DNA of 64,000 nt from Nematocida ironsii (lineage: Eukaryota; Microsporidia). The notes below the pieces were generated by a model. The model was not told the DNA's origin, did not search any database, and was given only the letters and a program-made list of their open reading frames with translations. The position numbers were made by a program, and so were the translations under genes. Where the stretch lies: assembly GCA_001642415.1 (NCBI GenBank), contig LTDK01000158.1:1-64000 (forward strand). Reading direction: 5' to 3'. Shown here one piece after another: positions 47,121-58,248 of the stretch. The first letter of the stretch is position 1. Each line of letters begins with the position of its first letter.

Positions 47121-48362
47121 TTACATTTCAATCCCACTATATACAGTAAATCCTCTTTTCATTCCTAAATACATTTGCTGCTTATTTGGGTCTATTCCTA
47201 TTATTTTACTAACTATTTTACTCCTCTCTGATTCATCAAATACAAAATACAGTTTTGTTACAAGACTGTTCACATTTGAGTGCTTATTAATAAACTCATC
47301 AATAAACTTAGGAGTATCCGGGGTATAAGGCTTCTTTACATCTATTTTTATACTTGGATAATTCTTTGTTTTAATAACAAAGGAAGTAATATCATTAAAA
47401 GCAAATCCATTCTCTGAGAAATAAATAGGAAATGTCTTTTTAAAGTCTACAAAGTATTCTACGGGTCTACCCCCATATTCTAAATATACTTTAGTCTTAC
47501 ACGGGTTTTTTAAGATTATTTCTATCCTATCATCAAATGCGATTACATAAGAATTCATCCTATTAAACCTTTTACATACCTCCACCATTCTTATAAAAAC
47601 CCAAGGAGAAGCTATTTCTGGGTCTGTGTATACAATGTTTTTTAAATCATCGTGTTCTATGTTCATATACGTATTATTCTGTATAGTTGCAAAATATGCA
47701 CTATAGTTGGATATACACTTAGATATTTCATTTTCAATTATTCTGTCAGAATAATTATATAACTCTGAGATGTGCATCCATGCATGTAAATTTCTATTAT
47801 TCGCATGGAGTACTTTTTTAATGAATTGAATATTTTTACTATCTATCCCATCCATTTCATCTGCTTCATCCAAGCTATCATTTCCTTCTATTTTATTTGC
47901 ACTATTTTTTCCTTCCTTTCCTTCTTTTTCTTTTGTTTTATCTTTCCTTTCTTTCTCACCTTTACTTTCTTTTGCTTCTGATTTATCTTTACTTGCTTTC
48001 TTATCTTTCTCACCTTTACTTTCTTTTGCTTCTACTTTATCCTTTTCATTATTCACTTCTTTCCCATCTTTTCCTTTTTTGACTATTTTTTTATTCTTTA
48101 TAAGATACATACGGTATTCCCATGCACATAATGAATTAGGATTATTTTCAATTACTTCTGTTGTAATGTCTAATTGCTCATGATAATTCATAAATGTAAG
48201 TGATTTTTTTAATATATCGTATGCCTTATACTCTTCTGAGTTTATATAAACCATTTTTACTGCAGAATTATAATCTAATGTATCATTAAATCTTTTATCT
48301 AACTTTTTATATACCTCACAGAATTTCTCTTCATCAATGCGTGTGGTTGGCCTTATAAACAT
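47121..48362 (-). CDS. BET4: Rab geranylgeranyltransferase alpha subunit, BET4 (413 aa)
   Basis: Together with BET2 it attaches geranylgeranyl groups to Rab C-termini. Prenyltransferase-alpha repeats are seen at about 70-85 (IENNPNSLCAWEYRMYLIKN), 188-205 (NNRNLHAWMHISELYN) and 222-255 (SNYSAYFATIQN, then LKNIVYTDPEIASPWVFIRM). The last of these matches the BET4 form NA-x-F-TDP-x-x-x-SAWFY-x-R. Between repeats 2 and 3 is an inserted Lys/Glu-rich segment (about 92-176) with an internal tandem duplication (EAKESKGEKDKK and EAKESKGEKERK). The BET2 partner is at 58249-59376. Confidence 0.75.
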   Translation of the reverse strand: MFIRPTTRIDEEKFCEVYKKLDKRFNDTLDYNSAVKMVYINSEEYKAYDILKKSLTFMNYHEQLDITTEVIENNPNSLCAWEYRMYLIKNKKIVKKGKDGKEVNNEKDKVEAKESKGEKDKKASKDKSEAKESKGEKERKDKTKEKEGKEGKNSANKIEGNDSLDEADEMDGIDSKNIQFIKKVLHANNRNLHAWMHISELYNYSDRIIENEISKCISNYSAYFATIQNNTYMNIEHDDLKNIVYTDPEIASPWVFIRMVEVCKRFNRMNSYVIAFDDRIEIILKNPCKTKVYLEYGGRPVEYFVDFKKTFPIYFSENGFAFNDITSFVIKTKNYPSIKIDVKKPYTPDTPKFIDEFINKHSNVNSLVTKLYFVFDESERSKIVSKIIGIDPNKQQMYLGMKRGFTVYSGIEM

Positions 48363-48423
48363 TCTTTAATATTTGTAAATATTATTATTTGTAATGTATA
48401 AATATGTTAAAATATTCTTTTTT

Positions 48424-48492
48424 ATGGTAGATATTATTAATAAGGAGAAACCAGGAGAAAGAGTACAGGAAATATTTAAAGGAAAAAATTAA
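48424..48492 (+). CDS. Possible 22-residue micro-ORF
   Basis: ATG in a typical A/T-rich start setting, followed by MVDIINKEKPGERVQEIF then KGKN and a stop. The spacer is otherwise 178 bases. The composition is protein-like and less AT-biased than the surroundings. It could be a short peptide gene, a first exon whose continuation I cannot find, or chance. Confidence 0.2.
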   Translation: MVDIINKEKPGERVQEIFKGKN

Positions 48493-48540
48493 AATCATAA
48501 AAGGGCGATCTACTGTAAATTATCTCTATTTATTATATAA

Positions 48541-50586
<2,046 letters not shown>

Positions 50587-51175
50587 TAAGCAATAAATAT
50601 TCATTCTTATGAATCCAATCCTTCTAATCCTATTTATACAATACATTATACGTATTTCGTATACGGCATATTCTTATACTCTCACTAATACATTTTATAT
50701 ATTTTTATACTCCTGTAAATTATTAGCATAAAAAATATTAATAGACCAATTAATACACACAGAATATCCTTATACAGTCAGTGATTTAATCAGTCAGCAC
50801 ACACAGTCAGTCAGACAGGCATAGAATATCCACAGATTAGTAATGTACATATTATTCACTTAGTCAGTCATACACAGTTAGTTAGTCATATGCAGTTAGT
50901 TAGTCAGTCAGTCATATACACACATACACGCATACAGTCAGTTAGTCAGTTATATACATACAGTCAGTCAGGGATATACGTACATCCACAGTCAGTCAGT
51001 TAGTCATATACACACACCTACTTATTCAGTCATATATACTTACTTAGTCATACACCTACTTAGTCTGTCATTCACTGTCTAATTAACTTATTTACTGTAT
51101 AACATATTATAGACTAATTCTACTTAATATTTATTCATTCTGTTATAATTAACTATATAAAAATTATTATCTTTA
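50587..51175. repeat. Spacer with AGTC-type simple repeat
   Basis: From about 50770 to 51075 the plus strand has many AGTCAGTCAGT and AGTTAGTCA units mixed with ATATACACACA stretches. These are irregular but all built on the four-base word. It lies between the convergent 3' ends of S27a and a proteasome gene. No gene; the rest is AT-rich. Confidence 0.8.
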
Positions 51176-51856
51176 TTATTCAAATGAATCTATTATCTCA
51201 GATACCTCTGCTTGTGATAATATTGTAGCTATTTCAGGTGTAATCTGAAATAATGACATTTTATTTGCATCTTTCTGTGCTACGTTATAGAGAGTCTTAG
51301 CCACTGCAATAATTGGTTCTTCTTCTGTTATATTTTCTAATTCTTTCACTGCTTTGTCACTCTTTGTACCTATTGCACCCCCTTTATACATTGCATAATT
51401 ACCATCAGGTTCAATCATTGAAATAATTGAACTGCCTTTATGGAACCCAAATAGTACCACTTTAACACCAAATGGTCTATACCCACCAGTTATTGTATAT
51501 TTCTGTATATAATCACTTAATTCTAAGGTTAATTTAAGTATGTCAATACTCTCACCTATTCTATAAGCATACTCCCTTGCTATAAGAACTGCCTTATCAA
51601 TAATAATAAGACTATCAGGCCATATACCAGCAAATGTTAAGTAAATCCCAGTTTCAACCTCTTTAAATTTGTCTAAGTCAGATAATACTTTATGCTTACT
51701 CTCAGCCCTTTTTTCTATTGCTACAGCAATTGTTTTACCATTAGAGTAAAATATAACTGGTGATCCTCTTTCTGATGCTAATTGTGCATATTCCACTTGA
51801 AATATCCTGCCATCCGGTGAGAATATAGAGAGTGCTCTGTTAAATCCTTCATTCAT
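51176..51856 (-). CDS. 20S proteasome alpha-type subunit (226 aa)
   Basis: Alpha-ring subunit of the 20S proteasome. The N-terminal alpha signature is exact: ALSIFSPDGRIFQVEYAQLA (family F-SP-x-GR-x-x-QVEYA). Further typical parts are FAGIWPDSLIIIDKA, TITGGYRPFGVKVVLFGF and IEPDGNYAMYKGGAIG. Which of the seven alphas is uncertain; the SPDGRIFQVEYAQ opening favours the alpha4/PRE6 type. There is no propeptide or catalytic Thr, as expected for an alpha subunit. The C-terminal tail is short. It shares strand with the adenosine kinase gene upstream, separated by a spacer with one palindrome copy. Confidence 0.9.
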   Translation of the reverse strand: MNEGFNRALSIFSPDGRIFQVEYAQLASERGSPVIFYSNGKTIAVAIEKRAESKHKVLSDLDKFKEVETGIYLTFAGIWPDSLIIIDKAVLIAREYAYRIGESIDILKLTLELSDYIQKYTITGGYRPFGVKVVLFGFHKGSSIISMIEPDGNYAMYKGGAIGTKSDKAVKELENITEEEPIIAVAKTLYNVAQKDANKMSLFQITPEIATILSQAEVSEIIDSFE

Positions 51857-51943
51857 TACAAAAATAAATAAGAAATAAATTTAATACACATTGTGTAATA
51901 AATAAATTAGTAATATAAAATTTTAAATAATTATAAAAATAAA

Positions 51944-52969
51944 TTATTTATTAGTTCTAACAGTCATTTTAGTTAAATACTGATTAGTTCTAGCAATTGA
52001 TTCATTTAATGCAGTTAATACGTCATCAGAATTAATCAAAATATTCGAGAAGAATGTTGCTGCAAATATGTCACCAGCACCTGTTGGGTTATTCACTTCA
52101 ATTTGAGGTGGTTTTGATGTAATCCAGTTTTTATCTGAATTTTTAGTATAAAAAACCGTTATAGGCTCACTTCCATCTGTTATAACAGCATTATTAAAAT
52201 TTTCATTAATAAAATCCGTTAATTCATCAGGGTTTACAGATGATTTATTACACATTGTCTTATATAATGATGTAAATTCTTCTCTGTTCCCTATAACCCA
52301 GTCAGCTGCCTCTATAAATGGCTTTATCTTAGTGTAAGACCTTTCTACTACACCAGGATCAGCTAAATTAAATATTATCATACACTGTATATTAAGCCTT
52401 ACCTTCTCTTTAATAAGGTATAATAATGGTTCATTTGAGGATTCTGCTGTATACCCAGCTATGTATAATGCACTTGTATCAGGTTCTGGTTTTTTAGCTG
52501 ATTCTGTAATTAATTTTAAAAATTTGTTAATTAAATCATCCGTTATTTTTTGTTTTTCATTAATTTTTGTTATCATTGCTCTGTTTTTACCATTTGGTAT
52601 AATAAATGATTTACCTGATTCACTGTTTATATATTCAGGTACAATCAGTAGATTTTTTATTTCTCCTGCTATTGCCTGATTAAATACTGATTTTGATAAA
52701 TTATCCGTTGAGAACATCCCCAGAAATACTGCATTGATTTTTTGTTGTTTAGCTATCTCTGCGCAGGAATTATAAGACATACCACCATAATAATTTTTAC
52801 TTTTTGGTAATTGTGCATAATGTTCTAGTATGTGTTTATTACTTTCTGATAATTGATTATAAAGTGTCATTGAGTTATGATTAATTTTTAGTTCATTAAT
52901 TATTTCTGGGTGTAATATATATATATCTATTAACGGGATACACAGCGTATAGAACACTCTTAATGGCAT
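51944..52969 (-). CDS. ADO1: PfkB-family kinase, probably adenosine kinase (341 aa)
   Basis: Phosphorylates adenosine to AMP in purine salvage. The PfkB signature near the C-terminus is NPTGAGDIFAATFFSN (anion hole GAGD with the catalytic Asp). The N-terminal glycine motif is GGMSYNSCAE (adenosine kinase form GG-x-x-x-N). VIGNREEFTSLY is the family N-E motif region. The overall length matches adenosine kinase. Loops are diverged, so ribokinase-like specificity cannot be excluded. Part of the coding sequence (TMCNK near residue 240) is encoded by a palindrome-like TTATTACACATTGTC. Confidence 0.75.
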   Translation of the reverse strand: MPLRVFYTLCIPLIDIYILHPEIINELKINHNSMTLYNQLSESNKHILEHYAQLPKSKNYYGGMSYNSCAEIAKQQKINAVFLGMFSTDNLSKSVFNQAIAGEIKNLLIVPEYINSESGKSFIIPNGKNRAMITKINEKQKITDDLINKFLKLITESAKKPEPDTSALYIAGYTAESSNEPLLYLIKEKVRLNIQCMIIFNLADPGVVERSYTKIKPFIEAADWVIGNREEFTSLYKTMCNKSSVNPDELTDFINENFNNAVITDGSEPITVFYTKNSDKNWITSKPPQIEVNNPTGAGDIFAATFFSNILINSDDVLTALNESIARTNQYLTKMTVRTNK

Positions 52970-53617
52970 TAAAAGTAAAAAATAAAAAATATTTATGTAC
53001 TATGTGTAATAAGTAAGTAAAAATAAGTAGAATATAATAATGTATGTATAATAAGTAATATAATATAATAGTATATGTATAATAAGTAATATAATATAAT
53101 AGTATATTAATATATGTAGTATGTGTAATATAATATAATAGTATATGTATAATAAATAATATAATATAATACATATAGTAGTATAAGTAAGCAAAAATAA
53201 GTAGAATATAATAGTGTATGTATAATAAGTAATATAATATAATAGTATATGTATAATAAGTAATAGAGTATATAGAATATATTGATAATAGAGTAATAAG
53301 TAATAGTATATGTGTAATAAGTAATATAATATAATACATATAGTAGTATAAGTAATAGAAATATTAAAGTTAAGTATTTATTACACTTTGTAGTATAATT
53401 ATTTTATTATACATATTGTGTATATAGTTATAGTAATAATTTAAATTAATATGTATAATGGATATGTATTAGAGTGAGAGAGTCCTTTGATTATATAAAA
53501 TTAACTGTGTAGGATATGGAAGTATCTGATGGGGTATTAAAGTATTTGTGTATACATAAATGAATAAGGATGTTTATATATAAAGTGTTCCCTTTTAAAC
53601 AAAGATAGAATATATAT
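52970..53617. repeat. Spacer with TATGTATAATAAGTAATATAATA repeats
   Basis: From about 52990 to 53355 a unit of the form GTATATGTATAATAAGTAATA, followed by TAATATAATA, recurs roughly eight times, some copies separated by AAGTAAGYAAAAATAAGTAGAATAT. These are A/T-drifted relatives of the palindrome arrays. From 53400 to 53617 I see nothing recognisable. The minus-strand frames in this stretch are artefacts of the repeat. Confidence 0.8.
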
Positions 53618-55588
53618 TTATTGAATAATTTCCTTAATGGTCTTTTGTGTGGCAGGTGCTAGTGCTGTATTTTCTGTGAACCAGTCTATATCTTTATTAG
53701 TGAGTGTGGAAAGTTCTAGGTGTGAATCAAATGATCCGAATATTCCTGATTCTTCCATTAAAGATTTATCTGCGGCTGTTCCTATAACCATTACTTTAAA
53801 CCTGTCTTGGTTTTTAGCAAACAGCTTAATTGCCTGTAGAATTGGGTTTAAGAATCTTGGGCCAATTGACACGTACTCCATTAACCCTTCTATATCATCA
53901 AGAATAACTAAAGATTCTGCACTTTTATATGCATCCTTGAAGGTATTTCTTATATAGTTGACTTTTTCGTTTTCTTCCTTCCCTACAATATCCTTTGGTG
54001 AAATAACACGAATAAAAGGAATCTCTGATTTTTTTGCAATTATCTCTGCAAGAGCAGTCTTTCCTGTTCCGGGCCGCCCTGTGAGGAGTAAAGAAAGTGT
54101 TTTTGACTTTTTTTCGGTGTCTTTTCGGAGTCTGCTTACAATTGTTTCACCGTGCTTTATTACTTCCTGTGCTGATGGGTATGCGTAGAACGGCTCAGGG
54201 AGTCTCAGTGCAGTGCTTACACCGAATGCTGGGACTGTTTCATCAAGTGCTTTCTTAAAATCATTCATATCGATCATTACCTCTTTCTTAGTGTTCCTGG
54301 CTCTTTCCAAGGCAAATGAAGCAGCACTCTTAACAAGTGCAGTGATCTCTGCACCAGTATAATTACGGGCTCTTTTAGCGATTTCCTCTAAGTCAATGTC
54401 TTTCTTCATAAAACAATTTGTCTCCATTTTATTCGTATGAATCTTTAAGATTTCCAGTCTTCCTGCTTCATCTGGCAGGGATATTTCAATGTGTATCTCA
54501 AACCGACCGGGTCTTAATAATGCATCATCAATTAAATCCACTCTGTTAGTCATTCCAATCACAAGAATATTATTCAACGACTCCACACCATCTATTTTTG
54601 AAAGCAGTTGGTTAACCACCTGGTCACCAACGCCATTAGAAGACCCTCTGCTCTTACAAATCGCATCAATCTCATCAAATATTATTATGTGCAGTGCACT
54701 CTCATCGCCGTATTGCTTATAGTCTTTCTCTGCGTCCTCAAACAATTTTCTTATGTTCTCCTCACTCTGCCCAACATACTTGTTCAGTATTTCAGGCCCG
54801 TTCACAATTTTAGGTGGAGCAGAGTTTAAAAGAGCAGACATTCTCCTGGCAATAAGAGTCTTTCCTGTCCCGGGTGGACCGTACAGCATAATTCCCTTTA
54901 CATGGCTTATCCCCATGTCTTTAATAAACCCTGGCTTGTACATCCTCTGAATGAATGCTCTTCTAAACATCTCTGCAAATTCTTTTTTTAGCCCTCCTAT
55001 CTCCATCTCAAGAAAATCAAATTCTGTGTTCATACTCAACTCACCTCCCATCCCTAAAATGGTAATCCCCTGATGGTCCTTAATTACTATCTTTGTATTG
55101 TTGTTCACTACACCAATAACTTCCTTATTCGGTAACTTTATCTTCTCTACCTTACAAATAAACATAACCTCCTTATTTGAAATATCCGCAGATGGTTCTA
55201 TCTCCATAAGCAGCCCTAAATCCTGTCCCTCTGTCAGCGGTACACCACTCAATATTTTTAAAAATGTATTATTAATTATTCTGTGGTTTATCCGTATGTG
55301 AACACCCCGTGTCTTTCCTTCTATAGAAATGGTCACTTCTTCTATTTCTCCCATAACACCCCTTGGCCCGTTAATTACATCTACATACTCATTCTCTTTT
55401 ATATCCATAAATCCTCTCTGCACTTGTGACAGAGATACACTGTACGGGGGTAAATCCCTATCAACTCTCACTTTAAATACGTATCCTTTTATAATACAGT
55501 AGTCTCCTGTGTACTCTGCTGATATATACACTTTATTCTCATGTGCTCTGAGAATATTTTTCATTCTCTCCACTTTATACTGACCCAT
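53618..55588 (-). CDS. SEC18: SEC18/NSF AAA-ATPase (656 aa)
   Basis: Disassembles SNARE complexes after membrane fusion. The N domain (about 1-190, double-psi barrel type) is followed by D1 with GPPGTGKT (237-244), FDEIDAIC and the arginine region DDALLRPGRFEIHIEISLPD. D2 has GRPGTGKT (about 512) and LVILDDIEGL. D1 keeps its Walker B acidic pair; D2 reads DD in place of DE, as in NSF, where D2 serves hexamer stability. Length is close to yeast SEC18 minus about 100. The ATG at 55588 is 52 bases from the divergent SEC24 ATG. Confidence 0.92.
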   Translation of the reverse strand: MGQYKVERMKNILRAHENKVYISAEYTGDYCIIKGYVFKVRVDRDLPPYSVSLSQVQRGFMDIKENEYVDVINGPRGVMGEIEEVTISIEGKTRGVHIRINHRIINNTFLKILSGVPLTEGQDLGLLMEIEPSADISNKEVMFICKVEKIKLPNKEVIGVVNNNTKIVIKDHQGITILGMGGELSMNTEFDFLEMEIGGLKKEFAEMFRRAFIQRMYKPGFIKDMGISHVKGIMLYGPPGTGKTLIARRMSALLNSAPPKIVNGPEILNKYVGQSEENIRKLFEDAEKDYKQYGDESALHIIIFDEIDAICKSRGSSNGVGDQVVNQLLSKIDGVESLNNILVIGMTNRVDLIDDALLRPGRFEIHIEISLPDEAGRLEILKIHTNKMETNCFMKKDIDLEEIAKRARNYTGAEITALVKSAASFALERARNTKKEVMIDMNDFKKALDETVPAFGVSTALRLPEPFYAYPSAQEVIKHGETIVSRLRKDTEKKSKTLSLLLTGRPGTGKTALAEIIAKKSEIPFIRVISPKDIVGKEENEKVNYIRNTFKDAYKSAESLVILDDIEGLMEYVSIGPRFLNPILQAIKLFAKNQDRFKVMVIGTAADKSLMEESGIFGSFDSHLELSTLTNKDIDWFTENTALAPATQKTIKEIIQ

Positions 55589-55640
55589 GTTTTATATTTA
55601 TTTTTCACTATTGCATTTAATTTGCTTAAATTTTATTAGC

Positions 55641-57827
55641 ATGTTCACACAGCCTCAGGATAAAGAAGTCTTCAGAGATAGCAAATTCAACAAAACCAGC
55701 AATATTCCATCTCTTAGCTCAAAAATACACAAACCATCTGAGAAAATAGATAAGGATGCAAGAGAACAAGAAGTGTTTAATAAACTTCCTTCTATTCCTA
55801 TTATATTGGAACAAGACAAAACAAGAGAAGAGGCAAGAGTATCACCACCACTAGCACTAAATCCAACTGTAGAATATTCTGCACCGGGGTCATCTTCACA
55901 TAAATTAATACGTTCTAGTATGTATACGGTGCCGGCAGATGAGGATTTATTTGAGTTAATAGGGCTGCCATTACTTATTGTAGCACAGCCATTTAATGAG
56001 AGTGTGGCTATTCCTGAGTACAGAACGGATTATTTACATAAGTGCAAAGAGTGTGGGTCATTCCCCACCGTATCTGACGATTTGTTTAGGGGACAGCAGG
56101 AGAGTACTTACCAGTTTAAGTGTGTTATGTGCGGGACTACGAATGACTTACCGTATGACTGCCCATTGCTTAGAGAGCCTACTGTAGAGTACATATGCGA
56201 GGACAGTTGTATAAGCAATAGAAGTTGGTACTCATCGGATAATCTTCCTAAATCAGATATTTCATTGCCTTCTTGCCGTAAATGGAAAGAGCCATGTGTT
56301 GTATTTATGATAGACTGCTCATCCACATCAAGAAGTAACACTGGATATATTGAATTTATGGAAGGACTGAAGAATATTCTTGCATCACCAGACTTTTCAT
56401 TATTTTATAGTAGATTGTCGGTTATTTTAGTGAATGATCAGGTTTCTGTTGTATCAGATGGTGAGATGGGCTACTCTGTAAATATAATACACAATATAAA
56501 GGGTGACTACGGCTTGTGCGCACCACTGTTTATTGAGACAGAGAATCTAACAGAGGAAAGGATTAATTCTTTAATTCAAACAATAGAGAGCACGCCTTCA
56601 TCAACATTCAACATATCTGGTGGCATTACAACAGCAATACAGCTAGCAGCATATACTGGTGGGTGCAAATTAATTAGCTGGCTTGGAGGGCATGATTATA
56701 CAGAAATACCTGAGAAGCTTACACAGACAGCGATAGACTGTGGTGTTTCACTGACTGTATTCTCCACCATTAACAGCAAGCTTGACAAATTGTATAAGAC
56801 AATTATGTCAACTGGCGGGTGTGTTGAAAGAGAAAATATTACATCTGGTGTGGTAGAGAAAATCATGCAAGAGTCCTTTTTCAGATGCTCAATTAGGGTT
56901 GTCTGCAGCAATGGAATTAAGAAAAGAGCTGTGTACAGCAGTGGCTCCTCTGAGAACATATCAATGATATCGTTCCCTGCAATGTCAGCACCAACAACAT
57001 TTGCAGTAAGTTTTTCAGTTGAAGACTTCCTTAAAGAAGGAGAGTCTGTGTACATTCAGGCCATTGTTGAATACATAAATCTATCTGGAGAGAGCAGGAC
57101 AAGAATTCTTAACTTAAGACTAAAAGCAAGTAGGCTGATTCAGCAGGTATTCACAGGAATGACCATGGATGCAATGTTCTGTGGAATATGTAAGTATATA
57201 TGCTCTGACCCACTGAATATGATAGAGAACATTAGAAAAGCAGAAACTTCTATGGTAACAGCACTTGCCCTTTATAAAAGAGCGTGTGCTAAAGATACGT
57301 CTCCCTCACAGTTAGTACTCCCAGATACAATTAAAGGATTGCCCGTGCTTATTCAGGCAGTTCTTAAGTATCCAAAGGTTCAACTTGGTCCATCTGTAAA
57401 AATTGAATTTGCATGTGAAGTAATGCCTCTCCCTGTAGACAGAACATTTAGACTGTTCTACCCCCGCCTTGTAAAAATATCTTCTCTATTCACAGTGAGA
57501 CAGATTGATGACTTAATTGGAGAAAGATTAAGTATGCGTGCATTAGACACAGAAGAGAGCTATATCATGGACACGGGATGTAAAACTATCTTATGGTTTG
57601 GTAAAGGAGCAGTAGACTATATGGATGAAATGGTTCAAAATGAAGTTGTTGTTTCTGCACTGGATAGGCTTAAAGAGATATATGGCGTAGAATTAAAGGT
57701 TTTGCACTGTGTTCAAGGAGAACTTGATGCAGAATTTATTGGGTATATGATAGAAGATCAAATGGGTGGATATCCAAAATATCAAGAATATTTAGGATCA
57801 CTGCACGGAAGAATAGTTAAAAAATAA
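55641..57827 (+). CDS. SEC24: SEC24-like COPII coat subunit (728 aa)
   Basis: COPII cargo-selecting subunit. A disordered N-terminus (about 1-100) is followed by a zinc finger (CKECGSFPTVSDDL, then CVMCGTTNDLP; family CRRC...CNLCxxxNDVP). The trunk is vWA-like (CVVFMIDCSSTSRSN), then come beta-sandwich and helical regions and a gelsolin-like end (YIMDTGCKTILWFGKG). The finger and N-terminal layout favour SEC24 over SEC23. I start at the ATG at 55641; an in-frame ATG at 55587 would overlap the SEC18 start codon and add an unlikely hydrophobic leader. Confidence 0.82.
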   Translation: MFTQPQDKEVFRDSKFNKTSNIPSLSSKIHKPSEKIDKDAREQEVFNKLPSIPIILEQDKTREEARVSPPLALNPTVEYSAPGSSSHKLIRSSMYTVPADEDLFELIGLPLLIVAQPFNESVAIPEYRTDYLHKCKECGSFPTVSDDLFRGQQESTYQFKCVMCGTTNDLPYDCPLLREPTVEYICEDSCISNRSWYSSDNLPKSDISLPSCRKWKEPCVVFMIDCSSTSRSNTGYIEFMEGLKNILASPDFSLFYSRLSVILVNDQVSVVSDGEMGYSVNIIHNIKGDYGLCAPLFIETENLTEERINSLIQTIESTPSSTFNISGGITTAIQLAAYTGGCKLISWLGGHDYTEIPEKLTQTAIDCGVSLTVFSTINSKLDKLYKTIMSTGGCVERENITSGVVEKIMQESFFRCSIRVVCSNGIKKRAVYSSGSSENISMISFPAMSAPTTFAVSFSVEDFLKEGESVYIQAIVEYINLSGESRTRILNLRLKASRLIQQVFTGMTMDAMFCGICKYICSDPLNMIENIRKAETSMVTALALYKRACAKDTSPSQLVLPDTIKGLPVLIQAVLKYPKVQLGPSVKIEFACEVMPLPVDRTFRLFYPRLVKISSLFTVRQIDDLIGERLSMRALDTEESYIMDTGCKTILWFGKGAVDYMDEMVQNEVVVSALDRLKEIYGVELKVLHCVQGELDAEFIGYMIEDQMGGYPKYQEYLGSLHGRIVKK

Positions 57828-57897
57828 ACTGTTAAAATTCTTATAATTTTTATTTTTAGAGTATGATTTATAACGGTTATTTATAAAAATTATAGTC

Positions 57898-58179
57898 TTA
57901 ATTTAGTATATTATGTGCTATTCTTATCAATGATTCTTCTAAAATATTTTCTATTCTCTTTTTTATTTCTTCTGTATTATTCAACACTTTCTGTATTTCT
58001 GTATGCTCTTCATGCGTTAACAATTTTTCCTTCTTCATTTGGTTAATAAATTTAATTAGTTCTGGTTTTAATATAAACATTCTTTTTTGTCTGTGATTTA
58101 CACCACGTATGTGATCAATCCATCCTTTGGGTGTTTTGTATTTTATTGCTTTCCTGCACAGAGAACAGAAATATTTCAT
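57898..58179 (-). CDS. YHC1: U1 snRNP C protein, U1C/YHC1 (93 aa)
   Basis: U1C stabilises pairing of U1 snRNA with the 5' splice site. The N-terminal U1-type zinc finger has exactly the family spacing: C5-x2-C8-x14-H-x5-H in YFCSLCRKAIKY and WIDHIRGVNH. It begins at residue 2 or 3 from the chosen ATG (58179), as in known U1C proteins, which start M-x-K-x-x-C. An earlier in-frame ATG at 58197 would add six residues. The C-terminal part is helical and lysine-rich; the Pro-rich tail of animal U1C is absent. This supports a functional spliceosome together with SmD1 and the intron at 10300-10374. Confidence 0.75.
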   Translation of the reverse strand: MKYFCSLCRKAIKYKTPKGWIDHIRGVNHRQKRMFILKPELIKFINQMKKEKLLTHEEHTEIQKVLNNTEEIKKRIENILEESLIRIAHNILN

Positions 58180-58248
58180 TAAATAAATTCTGTTCAAATT
58201 ATTATTATTATTAGAGCATTTCCACTGAATTTCCTTATTATAATAGTA

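Noticed and set aside
52896..53339. 147-residue Tyr/Ile/Leu-rich minus-strand frame
   Set aside because: Lies over TATGTATAATAAGTA repeats; composition artefact.
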